A stretch of 64,000 nt of DNA from Lysobacter sp. Root494 (GTDB taxonomy: Bacteria > Pseudomonadota > Gammaproteobacteria > Xanthomonadales > Xanthomonadaceae): contig NZ_LMFH01000005.1 of NCBI RefSeq assembly GCF_001427225.1, forward strand, positions 857,325 to 921,324. Reading direction: 5' to 3'. Each line of letters starts with the position of its first letter. The stretch's first letter is position 1. Under the pieces are notes generated by a model, which was not told where the DNA came from, did not search any database, and saw nothing but the letters and a program-made list of their open reading frames with translations. The position numbers and the translations under genes are program-made. Below, one piece after another: positions 31,547-40,690 of this stretch.

Positions 31547-32581
31547 ATGCCATCACGGCGCAAAGTCACGTTGAACGATATTGCGGATGCCTGCGGCGTC
31601 TCCCGGGCGACCGTTTCCCTGGTGCTGCGCGAAAGTCCCCTGGTTCATCCCGACACCCGCCAGCGCGTCAAGGACGAGATGCGTCGCCAGGGTTATGTCT
31701 ACAACCGGGCCGCTGCCGGCCTGCGGACCCGCACGGCATCGAGCGTGGCGCTGGTGATCAACGACCTCTCGAACCCGTTCTTTGCCGAGTTCGCCGCCGG
31801 CGTGGATGAAGCGCTCGCCGCCGCCGGTTACGTCACCCTGCTGGGAAGCAGCGGCGAATCGTCGGAGCGCCAGCAGGCCGTGCTGTCCTCGCTGGTCGAG
31901 CATCATCCCGCCGCGATCATTCTTTCCCCTGCCGAAGTGAGCGATGTCGCGCGAATCGCGCGCGCCATCGGCCCGTCGACGCCATTGCTCGTGTTCAACC
32001 GCCACCTGACGGGCGAGGCGCCGCCTGATTTCAGTTATGCGTTCCTCGGACTCGACAATCGCGCGGGGGCGCGCCAGGCCACCGAACACCTCCTGCAACT
32101 GGGCCATCGCCGCATCGCATTCTTCGGCGGACACCAGGATTCGAGCTCGTGCCGCGAACGCCGGCTCGGCTATCAGGACGCAATGCTCGCGCACGACATT
32201 CGCCCCGAACCGCAGTGGATCATCGAATGCGCACCGACGCGCCTCGAAGCCGCCGCGCAAACCGGCGCGCTGTTCATTCGCGACCCGGCTCCCACCGCCG
32301 CCGTCTGCTACAACGATGCGGTTGCGCTTGGCCTGACGCTCGGGCTTACGCGACGCGGCCGCCACCCCGGTCATGATTTCGCGCTAACCGGCTTCGACAA
32401 TATTCCCGAAGCCGCTGTCGGTACGCCGCCGTTGACGACACTCGATGCGGATCCGCGCGAACGTGGCCGCCAGGCCGCAACTCTCGCGCTTGAACACGCG
32501 CGCAATCCTTCAGCCGACCATGCTCCCGTCATCGCGCCGGTGCAGCTGATCGAACGCGCCAGCACCTGCCCTCCGCCATAA
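31547..32581 (+). CDS. LacI-family transcriptional regulator
   Basis: The 344-residue repressor has an N-terminal helix-turn-helix (VTLNDIADACGVSRATVSLVLRES, residues 7-30), the hinge helix RAAAGLRTRTASSVALVI, and a periplasmic-binding-protein-like sugar domain (NDLSNPFFAEFAAGVDEAL; LLQLGHRRIAFFGGHQ; LTGFDNIPEAAVGTPPLTTLD). It precedes a transporter, kinase, fucosidase, PNGase and glucokinase on the same strand. Operators like its own occur before the AGE isomerase gene at 60.8 kb, so mannose or a mannoside is a likely signal (inference). G-rich GGGGG precedes the start. Confidence 0.9.
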   Translation: MPSRRKVTLNDIADACGVSRATVSLVLRESPLVHPDTRQRVKDEMRRQGYVYNRAAAGLRTRTASSVALVINDLSNPFFAEFAAGVDEALAAAGYVTLLGSSGESSERQQAVLSSLVEHHPAAIILSPAEVSDVARIARAIGPSTPLLVFNRHLTGEAPPDFSYAFLGLDNRAGARQATEHLLQLGHRRIAFFGGHQDSSSCRERRLGYQDAMLAHDIRPEPQWIIECAPTRLEAAAQTGALFIRDPAPTAAVCYNDAVALGLTLGLTRRGRHPGHDFALTGFDNIPEAAVGTPPLTTLDADPRERGRQAATLALEHARNPSADHAPVIAPVQLIERASTCPPP

Positions 32582-32646
32582 GTCCTTCCACTTTCGCGCG
32601 GCGTGCTGCGCTCGGTATCCGACCGAATCACTGCAGGAACTCACGA

Positions 32647-33924
32647 ATGACAACCAGATCGAATGGCGCCAACCAGCTCGCATTTGCAGCGGTCACTGCC
32701 ATCTTCTTCATGTGGGGATTCATCACCGAGTTGAACGACGTGCTGATCCCGCACCTCAAGGCGGTGTTCGAACTCAAGTACTGGCAGGCGATGCTGGTGC
32801 AGTTCTGCTTCTTCGGTGCCTACCTGGTGATGGCCTTGCCCGCGGGCGCGGTTGTTGCACGTGTGGGCTACAAGCTGGGCATCGTGATCGGCCTGCTGGT
32901 TGCGGGTAGCGGCGCATTGCTGATCCTGCCCGCGGCACAGGCGGGCGTGTACGCGATGTTCCTCGTGGCATTGTTCATCCTTGCAAGCGGCATCGTGCTG
33001 CTGCAGTGCTCGGCGAATCCGTACGTCGCGTTGCTGGGCGCGCCAGAACGCGCCCCGAGCCGCCTGAATCTCGCGCAGGCGATCAACTCCGTGGGCCACA
33101 CGATCGGTCCGTGGGTAGGTGGTGCACTCATTCTCGGCGCAACGCACCTGAGCGCCGAGCAACTCGCGCAACTTCCGGCTGCAGAACGCGTGCACACCGT
33201 GCAGCCGCTCTATCTCGGCGTTGCTTCGGCACTGGTGCTGCTTGCGGTGCTGGTGGCGTTCTTCCGTCTTCCCGCGCATGCCGAGGCCACCGAGAAAGCC
33301 GATCCGCAACGCCATACGTTCGCCGAGGTTCTGAAGTACCCGCACGTGCGCTGGGGCGTGCTGGCGATCTTCCTGTACGTCGGCGCGGAAGTCGCCGTGG
33401 GTAGCTTTCTTGCCAATTACGCGATGCGCCCGGATGTTGGCGCAATCGCGCCGGCCGATGTCGGCCATTACGTGTCGATGTACTGGGGATCCGCGATGGT
33501 GGGCCGTTTCATCGGCGCCGCCCTGCTGCTGAAGTTCGATCCGCGGCGCCTGCTGCGCCTTTATGCGGTGGTCAACGTCGGCCTGCTGCTCACCACCATG
33601 GTGGTGTCCGGGCCGGGTGCGATGTGGAGCGTGATCGCGATCGGCCTGTTCAACTCGATCATGTTCCCGACGATCTTCACCCTCGTAATCGACCGTCTCG
33701 GCCCGCTGGTTCCGAAGGCCTCGAGCCTGCTGGTGATGGCCATCTTCGGTGGCGCGGTGATCCCGTTCCTGCAAGGACATCTCGTCGATTTCATCCAGTC
33801 GGTCAGCGGTAATGAAACCACCGGCCTGCGGTTCGCGTTCGTGATTCCCGCGCTGTGCTACGCCTACATCATCTGGTACGGATGGCGTGGTTCCCGTCGC
33901 CATCTTGAGGGTGCGGCGGTCTGA
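32647..33924 (+). CDS. FHS-family sugar/H+ symporter (GluP-like)
   Basis: The 425-residue major-facilitator protein has 12 predicted helices. The start AFAAVTAIFFMWGFITELNDVLIPHLKAVFEL is characteristic of the fucose/hexose symporter family. ANPYVALLGAPERAPSRLNLAQAINSVGHTIGPWVGG and FPTIFTLVIDRLG also fit. It resembles glucose/galactose/mannose transporters more than FucP; with a sugar kinase downstream, mannose, fructose or glucose is likely. It lies 65 bases after lacI, and its stop overlaps the kinase start (TGATG). Confidence 0.88.
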   Translation: MTTRSNGANQLAFAAVTAIFFMWGFITELNDVLIPHLKAVFELKYWQAMLVQFCFFGAYLVMALPAGAVVARVGYKLGIVIGLLVAGSGALLILPAAQAGVYAMFLVALFILASGIVLLQCSANPYVALLGAPERAPSRLNLAQAINSVGHTIGPWVGGALILGATHLSAEQLAQLPAAERVHTVQPLYLGVASALVLLAVLVAFFRLPAHAEATEKADPQRHTFAEVLKYPHVRWGVLAIFLYVGAEVAVGSFLANYAMRPDVGAIAPADVGHYVSMYWGSAMVGRFIGAALLLKFDPRRLLRLYAVVNVGLLLTTMVVSGPGAMWSVIAIGLFNSIMFPTIFTLVIDRLGPLVPKASSLLVMAIFGGAVIPFLQGHLVDFIQSVSGNETTGLRFAFVIPALCYAYIIWYGWRGSRRHLEGAAV

Positions 33925-34940
33925 TGACGAGTATTGAAGACATGAAGCACACGGACGTAAAACGCGACATCGTCTGCTTCGGCGAAGCATTGATCGATTT
34001 CCTTTCTACCGGCGGCGAAGCCGGCGGGCACCGCGCTTTCATCCAGCATGCGGGCGGTGCGCCCGCGAATGCTTCGGTTGCGGTGGCGCGCCTGGGTGGA
34101 CGCGCGCAGTTCGTGGGCATGCTGGGCGCCGACATGTTCGGCGATTTCCTGCTGCACAGCCTCGACCAGGCAGGCGTGGGCACCCGTTACGTGCGTTACA
34201 CGAGTGAAGCGAAGACGGCGCTCGCCTTTGTTTCGCTCGACGAGCATGGTGAACGCAGTTTCAGCTTCTACCGGCCGCCGGCCGCGGATCTGCTGTTCCG
34301 GGCGACGGATTTCGATCCCGATTGCTTCGCGAATGCTGCGATCTTCCACGTGTGCAGCAACAGCCTGACCGAACCTGGCATCGCGCAGGTCACGCTCGAA
34401 GGCATGGCGCTCGCGCGCAGCCTCGGTGCCGTGGTCAGCATGGACATGAACCTGCGCCCTGCCCTGTGGCCGACCAAAGCGGATCCGTTGCCCTGGCTGT
34501 GGCGTGCGCTTGCCGCCGCAGACGTGGTGAAGCTGGCAGGCAACGAACTCGATTATCTGTCCGAGCACGAGCCCGGGGGCGAATCGCGGGTGATCCATCG
34601 CCTGCTCGAAACCGCGCAGCTGCTCGTCACCACGGACGGTGCGGCTCCGCTGCGCTGGTATACGCGCGATGGCAGCGGCGTGCTGGAAACATTCTCCGTG
34701 CGCGCCATCGATACGACGGCGGCCGGTGACGCGTTCATCGGCGGGCTCTTGTATCAGCTGCAGTCGCGCGGCGTCGATCGCGCGCGCCTGGCGTCGTTCA
34801 TTGCGGATCGGGCGGCGCTGACGGGGAGCCTTCGTTTTGCCGCGGGTTGCGGTGCCCTGGCGGTCACGCGGCATGGTGCATTCGCCGCCCTGCCTTCGCT
34901 CGGCGAAGTGCATTCGCTGCTGGAAAACAGTCCCGCATGA
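33924..34940 (+). CDS. PfkB-family sugar kinase, probable fructokinase
   Basis: The 338-residue ribokinase-fold protein has DIVCFGEALIDF at the N-terminus, HAGGAPANASVAVARLGGRAQFVG as the first PfkB signature, and VRAIDTTAAGDAFIGGLL as the second, with catalytic Asp269. The anion-hole motif is AAGD instead of the usual GAGD, a conservative change. Together with the AGE isomerase at 60.9 kb it could complete mannose to fructose to fructose 6-phosphate. Substrate is inferred. Its stop overlaps the GH29 start. Confidence 0.87.
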   Translation: MTSIEDMKHTDVKRDIVCFGEALIDFLSTGGEAGGHRAFIQHAGGAPANASVAVARLGGRAQFVGMLGADMFGDFLLHSLDQAGVGTRYVRYTSEAKTALAFVSLDEHGERSFSFYRPPAADLLFRATDFDPDCFANAAIFHVCSNSLTEPGIAQVTLEGMALARSLGAVVSMDMNLRPALWPTKADPLPWLWRALAAADVVKLAGNELDYLSEHEPGGESRVIHRLLETAQLLVTTDGAAPLRWYTRDGSGVLETFSVRAIDTTAAGDAFIGGLLYQLQSRGVDRARLASFIADRAALTGSLRFAAGCGALAVTRHGAFAALPSLGEVHSLLENSPA

Positions 34941-36379
34941 TGAAAACCGCCCTGCTCGTCCTGTCGCTACTCCTCTCCATGCCATTGTTGGCGCAGGAAC
35001 ACGCGGCTGGAGACTATGTTCCAGAAATCGATCCCGCCGTCATCCGGAAGCTGGAGCAATGGCAGGACTGGAAGTTCGGTTTCATGATGCATTGGGGACC
35101 ATACAGCCAGTGGGGCGCGGTTGAATCCTGGTCCATCTGCTCGGAAGACGTGGACTGGTGCAAACGTCCTGAAGGCATCAGCTACGTCGACTACGTGCGC
35201 AAGTACGAACAGCTGCCCAATACCTTCAATCCGGTGAAGTTCGATCCGGAGAAGTGGGCCGGGATCGCCAGCGATGCGGGCATGAAGTACGTGGTGTTCA
35301 CGACCAAGCACCACGACGGCTTCAGCATGTTCGACACGAAGCAGACCGATTACCGCATCACCGCGCCAAACGTGCCGTTCCATTCGAACCCGCGCGCCAA
35401 CGTCGCGAAGGAAGTCTTCGATGCGTTCCGCGCACGCGGCTTCGGCATCGGCGCGTATTTCTCGAAACCGGACTGGCACAGCGACGACTACTGGTCGCCG
35501 AAGTGGGCCACGCCCAACCGCCACACGAATTACGACACGCGCAAGCATCCGGACATCTGGAAGCGCTTCGTCGCGTTCACCCATGCGCAGATCGGCGAGC
35601 TCACTTCGCAATACGGCCCGCTCGACATCCTGTGGCTGGACGGTGGCTGGGTGCGCCCGCGCGACACCATGGACGACGCGGCGAATGGCACCGCGGGCGT
35701 GCCCTGGGCGCAGGACATCGACATGCCGGGACTCGTGTCGATCGCTCGCCGCAACCAGCCGGGCCTGATCGTCGTCGACCGCGCGGTCGGTGGACGTTAC
35801 GAGAACTACCGCACGCCCGAGCAGAAGATTCCCGACGAACCGCTGCCGTATCCGTGGGAAACCTGCATGACGCTGGGCGACTCGTGGTCGTACGTGCCCA
35901 ACGACAACTACAAGCCCGCGCGCACCGTCGTGCAGATGCTGGTGGACGTGGTGGCCAAGGGCGGCAACTACCTGCTCAACGTCGGGCCGAATGCCAATGG
36001 CGAACTGCCGCCGGTTGCAATCGATCGGCTGCATGAGATCGGCGCGTGGATGAAGGTCAACGGCAGCGCCATCCACGGCAGCCGCGCGGTCGCGCCCTAT
36101 CGGGCCGGCAAGTTCCGCTACACACAACTGCACGACGGCACGGTGCATGCGATCTACCTGCCAGACGACAACGAAAAGCGCCTGCCGAAGACCCTGCGCA
36201 TCCCGGGTCCGGCACCTCGCGCAGGCGCGCAGGTGGTCGTGCTTGGCGCCGATGTGCCGTTGGCATGGCGCCGCGATGGCGATGTCACCGTCGTCGAGGT
36301 GCCTGCCGTTGTTCGCAAGTCCACGGCCAATGCGTATGCATGGTCGGTCCGCCTGCCAGGCGCAGCGCCCGCGCGATGA
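34937..36379 (+). CDS. GH29 alpha-L-fucosidase (first of three)
   Basis: The 480-residue precursor has a signal peptide (MMKTALLVLSLLLSMPLLAQ). The GH29 barrel shows WKFGFMMHWGPYSQWGAVESW, YVVFTTKHHDGFSMFDTKQTDY and the nucleophile Asp235 in DILWLDGGW, then WETCMTLGDSWSY and GGNYLLNVGPNANGELP. It removes alpha-linked L-fucose, probably from N-glycan antennae or core in the periplasm. The ATG at 34937 overlaps the kinase stop; the next ATG, at 34940, is an equal alternative. Confidence 0.94.
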   Translation: MMKTALLVLSLLLSMPLLAQEHAAGDYVPEIDPAVIRKLEQWQDWKFGFMMHWGPYSQWGAVESWSICSEDVDWCKRPEGISYVDYVRKYEQLPNTFNPVKFDPEKWAGIASDAGMKYVVFTTKHHDGFSMFDTKQTDYRITAPNVPFHSNPRANVAKEVFDAFRARGFGIGAYFSKPDWHSDDYWSPKWATPNRHTNYDTRKHPDIWKRFVAFTHAQIGELTSQYGPLDILWLDGGWVRPRDTMDDAANGTAGVPWAQDIDMPGLVSIARRNQPGLIVVDRAVGGRYENYRTPEQKIPDEPLPYPWETCMTLGDSWSYVPNDNYKPARTVVQMLVDVVAKGGNYLLNVGPNANGELPPVAIDRLHEIGAWMKVNGSAIHGSRAVAPYRAGKFRYTQLHDGTVHAIYLPDDNEKRLPKTLRIPGPAPRAGAQVVVLGADVPLAWRRDGDVTVVEVPAVVRKSTANAYAWSVRLPGAAPAR

Positions 36380-36389
36380 CGACGAGACG

Positions 36390-38096
36390 ATGAAAACTCT
36401 TTCCCTTGCACTCCTGACGCTTCTTTCGGCTACCACGGCATACGCTTCAGAACCGCCCAAGCAGTTCGGCAGCGATCACGATGACCCGCGCACGGCGTAT
36501 CCATCCCCGGTGCCGGAAGGCATGCAGGCCTGCACCGTCGAAGTACTGCACCACGGCTTCAACAGCTTTGACCCGGCGAAGGCGCGCATCGATGCGGCGG
36601 AACAATGCCCGGGCCCGTGGCATAAGATCGTGCTGCGCCTCGATGGTGCGGTGAAGGGTCGCCAGTACGATCGCATCGGCCACTTCGAGGTCGGTGGCGT
36701 CACTGTTTTCCGCACCAGTTCGCCGGAACCCTCGCGCGACGGAATCGAATGGCGCGTGGAGAAGGACGTCACCGCCTATGCGCCGCTGTTCGCCCAGCCG
36801 CAGGACGCGGAGATGCATCTGGGCAACGTGGTCAACGAAACCTACACCGGCATCTTCGACGTCAGGCTGAGCCTGCTGTTCTTCCGCGCCGATGACAAAC
36901 ACCCGGCCGCGCAAACCGCCGACCTCATCCTGCCGCTGGAAAAACTGCATGAAGACGGCGCCGACACGGTCGGCGATATCGTCATTCCCGCCAACAGCGA
37001 ACGCCTGCTGGCCGAGGTCTACGCCACCGGCTCCGGCGGCGGGTGCGAGGAGTTCTGGTACTACGCCGTGCCGCTGGATGGCTACTGGTGCCACAACCCG
37101 CAAGGTCCGTACCGCGAAGTGCAGGTGCTGCTCGACGGCAAGGTCGCCGGCATCGCCGCACCCTATCCGCACATCTATACCGGCGGCTGGTCGAATCCGC
37201 TGCTGTGGTACACGATCCCCGCGCCGCGCGCGTTCGACATCCACCCGATCCGCTACGACCTGACGCCCTTCATCGGGCCACTCAACGATGGCAAGCCACA
37301 CGAAGTTCGCCTGCACGTCGCCGGCGTGCCTGAAGGCAGCGAAGGCTGGAAGCTGCTGCCGAACCTGCAGGTATGGCGCGACGCCGGCGTGCAGCGCATC
37401 AAGGCGAAGCTGCTGCAGGCCGAACTGGGCGAACTGAAGCCGGACATGCGCCTGGACGCGACGATTCCGAGCGAGCAGTCGCTGCACTTCCTTGGCACGC
37501 GCCGTTTCGTCGCGCGTGGCGAAGTGCGCGGCTCGAAGGGCAAGGTCGAAACCACCGTCGAACGCACGCTCGACGCAGACGTGCACCACACATGGGGTTC
37601 GCTCGACGACAATGACGATCGCATGGTCGCCGAGTGGCGCGATCATGGTGTCGTATCGCGCAAGACCGGCGGCGAGATTGAATCGGAAACCGTGGAGCAG
37701 AACTTCGGCTTCGATGGCGGCATCGGACAGGTGGCGCTGGAAGGCGGCTCCGCCGGCAAGCCCGGTGAAAAGAGCGACGCCAGCGCGAAGACCGATCCGA
37801 AGGTTCGCCTCACCACGGACATCCGCATCTACGACGATAGCGACACGGTCCTTGTGCGCCGTGGCCAGCAAACGGCGCGCCGCACGCGCGATCGCTTCGC
37901 CGGCAGCGCCAGCTACAACCACGGCGTACCGCGCGAAGAGCGCAATGCGGTCGCCCATTCGCGACAGGAATTCCTGAGCCGCGACGACAACGACCATTGC
38001 GAGCGGCACGTCCTGCGCACGATCAACGGCCGCTTTGTCGAAGACGCGAGCGGATGCCCCGCCGCCTCGACGCCACCACCACAGGCCTCACGATGA
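36390..38096 (+). CDS. peptide-N4-(N-acetyl-beta-glucosaminyl)asparagine amidase, PNGase A type
   Basis: The 568-residue precursor has a signal peptide (MKTLSLALLTLLSATTAYA). Near residues 90-115 it reads KGRQYDRIGHFEVGGVTVFR followed by TSSPEP, the hallmark of plant PNGase A, then VEKDVTAY, GNVVNETYTGIFDV and, near 205-225, SERLLAEVYATGSGGGCEEFWYY. PNGase A releases whole N-glycans from glycopeptides and, unlike PNGase F, tolerates core alpha-1,3-fucose as found in plants. Acid-active bacterial members are known from related genera. It lies between GH29 and glucokinase in one tightly packed operon; its stop overlaps the next start. Confidence 0.88.
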   Translation: MKTLSLALLTLLSATTAYASEPPKQFGSDHDDPRTAYPSPVPEGMQACTVEVLHHGFNSFDPAKARIDAAEQCPGPWHKIVLRLDGAVKGRQYDRIGHFEVGGVTVFRTSSPEPSRDGIEWRVEKDVTAYAPLFAQPQDAEMHLGNVVNETYTGIFDVRLSLLFFRADDKHPAAQTADLILPLEKLHEDGADTVGDIVIPANSERLLAEVYATGSGGGCEEFWYYAVPLDGYWCHNPQGPYREVQVLLDGKVAGIAAPYPHIYTGGWSNPLLWYTIPAPRAFDIHPIRYDLTPFIGPLNDGKPHEVRLHVAGVPEGSEGWKLLPNLQVWRDAGVQRIKAKLLQAELGELKPDMRLDATIPSEQSLHFLGTRRFVARGEVRGSKGKVETTVERTLDADVHHTWGSLDDNDDRMVAEWRDHGVVSRKTGGEIESETVEQNFGFDGGIGQVALEGGSAGKPGEKSDASAKTDPKVRLTTDIRIYDDSDTVLVRRGQQTARRTRDRFAGSASYNHGVPREERNAVAHSRQEFLSRDDNDHCERHVLRTINGRFVEDASGCPAASTPPPQASR

Positions 38097-39124
38097 GCTT
38101 CTCACAAACGGCACGGATCAGCGCGCCGAGTCCGATGATGAATATCCGCAACGCCGCATCCGTCCTGCAAGGCGCTCCCTTCCTCGCGATGGACGTGGGC
38201 GGCACGAATGCGCGGCTTGCGATCGTGCAGCGAAAGCCGGACGGAACCATCGGCGTCCTTGACCAGCAGCAGTACGCCGGCGCCGGGTTCGACAGCCTCA
38301 ACGACATCGCCGCCGACTTCCTGTCGACGCGCGGGCCCGTCGACGACATCGCGATCGGCTGCACGGGCGTGCTGCGCGACGACAAGGTGATGAGCAACAA
38401 CCTGCCGTGGCCCGTGTCACTGGCGGAGCTGCGCAATCTCGGGATTGCGCGCGTCGCCGTCGTCAACGATTTCGTCGCCGTCGCACACGCAGTGCAATGC
38501 ATGACTCCCGACAACAGCGTGCTGCTGAGCGGACCCACCGTGGCCATGCCCGGGCCCACGCTGATAGTCGGACCCGGCACCGGATTGGGCGCGGCATACC
38601 GGATCCCGATCGGCAACCGCACGGCTGTACTGCCGAGCGAGGCCGGACAGATCGCCCTCGCGCCGGGCAATCCGCGCGAAGTCGCGGTGCTGGCGAAGAT
38701 GATGGAGAACCGCTCGCACGTTTCCGCCGAGCAGATCACGTCAGGCCCGGGCCTGCTCAAGCTCTATCGAACGTTGTGCGCACTCGATGGTGTCCCTGCA
38801 CGCCAGGAAACACCCGCTGCCGTGACCGACGCCGCGCGTGCCGGAGAAACGCAGGCGCTCGAAGCCGTGTTGATGTTCTGCGACGTGCTCGGCAGCCAAC
38901 TCGGCGATCTCGCGCTGGTCGGCAGTGCCACCAGCGTGTACATCGCCGGTGGCATCGTGTCGAAGATGCGCGATTTCATGGATCGCAGCCGCTTCCACGC
39001 GCGCTTCATCAACAAGGGCGTGATGCGTGCGGCGCTCGAGCAGGTGCCGGTGTGGCTGATCGATTACCCGCACACGGGCATCATCGGCGCGGCGGCGTGG
39101 TACGTGGAACAATCCGTAGCGTAG
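38093..39124 (+). CDS. glk: glucokinase
   Basis: The 343-residue cytosolic kinase phosphorylates glucose with ATP. Marks are FLAMDVGGTNARLAIV (phosphate loop), SNNLPWPVS, VVNDFVAVAHAVQ with the catalytic Asp, LIVGPGTGLGAAYRIP, and a C-terminal VYIAGGIVSKM. It is the last gene of the lacI-headed rightward run and is translationally coupled to the PNGase gene. An ATG 14 codons in would remove the less conserved N-terminus and is an alternative start. Confidence 0.92.
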   Translation: MSFSQTARISAPSPMMNIRNAASVLQGAPFLAMDVGGTNARLAIVQRKPDGTIGVLDQQQYAGAGFDSLNDIAADFLSTRGPVDDIAIGCTGVLRDDKVMSNNLPWPVSLAELRNLGIARVAVVNDFVAVAHAVQCMTPDNSVLLSGPTVAMPGPTLIVGPGTGLGAAYRIPIGNRTAVLPSEAGQIALAPGNPREVAVLAKMMENRSHVSAEQITSGPGLLKLYRTLCALDGVPARQETPAAVTDAARAGETQALEAVLMFCDVLGSQLGDLALVGSATSVYIAGGIVSKMRDFMDRSRFHARFINKGVMRAALEQVPVWLIDYPHTGIIGAAAWYVEQSVA

Positions 39125-39152
39125 CGCCACGCAACACTCGGAACTGGCTTTC

Positions 39153-40499
39153 TCAGTTGCTTTCGATCGGCTTGATCTGATCGCTGAACAGCGACACTGG
39201 CTTATCGAGTTCCAGCGCGATCACGGTGACCACCGGATCGAACGCGTCCTTCGGCACATCGAGGTACAGCAGGCCGGGCACCTTGCTCCAGCCGAACTTG
39301 CCGACCACCTGGTGTCCGACCGTTGCATTGCTGCCGACCACGCGCGCGCGCAGGACCTGGTTGTCCAATCCCTTGATCACGAGGTCTTCGTTGGGCCGGC
39401 CGTCGACGAAGAGGTAAAGCTTGCGGCCGTCCGCGCTCAGCGTGCTTGGTCCGTGGAAGTAGTCGAGCGGAATGCCCGCGAGCGATCCGTAGATCGCTTC
39501 ACCATGCTTGCCGGTCCAGCGGCCGAATTCCTCGAGGATCTGCACCTGCCGTTCGTCGATGCTGCCGTCTTCCTTCGGGCCGATGTCGAGCAGCAGGTTG
39601 CCGCCCATCGAAATCGTGTCGGCGAAGATGCGGATCAACTGTCCTGGCGTCTTGTACGCGTTGTCCGAGGGTCTATAGCCCCAGGACATGTTCATCGTCA
39701 GGCACAACTCCCAATAGCGATCGGTTGGCTTGTGGATCGGCACGCCCTGCTCCGGCGTGCCGTAATCGCCATGGCCGGCCAGGCGGGAGTTGATGATGGC
39801 GTTGGGGTTGTGCGCGAGGATCATCGCGCGTGTCTTTTGCGCCTGCCATTCCTCGGCGCTGTGTTCCCAGTCGCCATCGAACCAGTACAGGTCGGGGTTG
39901 TAGCGCTCGCCGACGTCGCGCACCTGTTCCTGGTAATAGGCGAGATAGCGTTGCCAGCGGGCGGGTTCGGCCTTGATGTCGTAGCGCTTCTTTTCGCGCG
40001 TGAACACGTCGTAGTCGGAATACGACCAGTCCGGCAGCGAGTAATACAGGCCGACCTTCAGCTTGTCCTTGCGCAAGGCGTCGACGAACGGACCAATGAG
40101 ATCGCGTTTGGCCGGCGTGTCGCGCACCACGTTCAGGCCCTTCTTCGAATTCCACAACGCAACGCCGTCGTGATGGCGGCTGGTCAGCACCGCGTAGCGC
40201 GCGCCGCTGCGCTTGATCAGGTCGGCCCAGCCCTGTGCGTCGTAATTGCGCGCGGTGAAATCCTTCTTCTGGCTCATGTACTGGGGCCAGGTGGTTTCGC
40301 CATTGAAGAACGACCACGACTCGCTCGTGCCGTGCGCCGCGTAGATGCCCCAATGGATGAAGATGCCGAGCTTGGCGTCGTCAAACCATTGCATGCGCTG
40401 GTCGGCCGATGTCGTAGCCGCCTGAGGTGCCGGAGCCTGCGCGGCGGCGGTTCCACACAGGCCAGAGGCGAGCAGCAGGGAAGCGGCGAGCTGTTTCAT
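39153..40499 (-). CDS. GH29 alpha-L-fucosidase (second of three)
   Basis: The 448-residue precursor has a signal peptide (MKQLAASLLLASGLCGTAAAQ). Barrel motifs are WFDDAKLGIFIHWGIYAAHG, YAVLTSRHHDGVALWNSK, nucleophile Asp208 in LYWFDGDWEHS, WELCLTMNMSWGYRPSDN and GGNLLLDIGPKEDGSI. It resembles the GH29 type with broad alpha-fucosidase activity. The gene stands alone on the minus strand, facing glk, and its upstream region carries operator B, shared with cutC. Confidence 0.93.
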   Translation of the reverse strand: MKQLAASLLLASGLCGTAAAQAPAPQAATTSADQRMQWFDDAKLGIFIHWGIYAAHGTSESWSFFNGETTWPQYMSQKKDFTARNYDAQGWADLIKRSGARYAVLTSRHHDGVALWNSKKGLNVVRDTPAKRDLIGPFVDALRKDKLKVGLYYSLPDWSYSDYDVFTREKKRYDIKAEPARWQRYLAYYQEQVRDVGERYNPDLYWFDGDWEHSAEEWQAQKTRAMILAHNPNAIINSRLAGHGDYGTPEQGVPIHKPTDRYWELCLTMNMSWGYRPSDNAYKTPGQLIRIFADTISMGGNLLLDIGPKEDGSIDERQVQILEEFGRWTGKHGEAIYGSLAGIPLDYFHGPSTLSADGRKLYLFVDGRPNEDLVIKGLDNQVLRARVVGSNATVGHQVVGKFGWSKVPGLLYLDVPKDAFDPVVTVIALELDKPVSLFSDQIKPIESN

Positions 40500-40526
40500 G
40501 CGGTTGCGACTCCGGCGGACGGTGAT

Positions 40527-40548
40527 GTGGCCTAGTGGTTGGACCAAT
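40527..40548. promoter_or_regulatory. operator B, composite GntR-type site between GH29 and cutC
   Basis: On the minus strand TGGTCCAACCA is followed by CTAGGCCA. Over about 22 bases it matches operator C almost exactly. It lies 28 bases before the GH29 start and 142 bases before cutC, so either or both may be controlled. Confidence 0.75.
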
Positions 40549-40690
40549 GCTAACGTGTCTCGGCGGTCGCCAGAAGCCGAACCGGCGGCATTTTGAAGGC
40601 GGCGACGATATCGTCGCGTTGCCGATCAACTGCGTGTCAGCTCCCGCCGACGCCATGCGTGACGAGATCACAGAAGGAATTCACGAAAAC

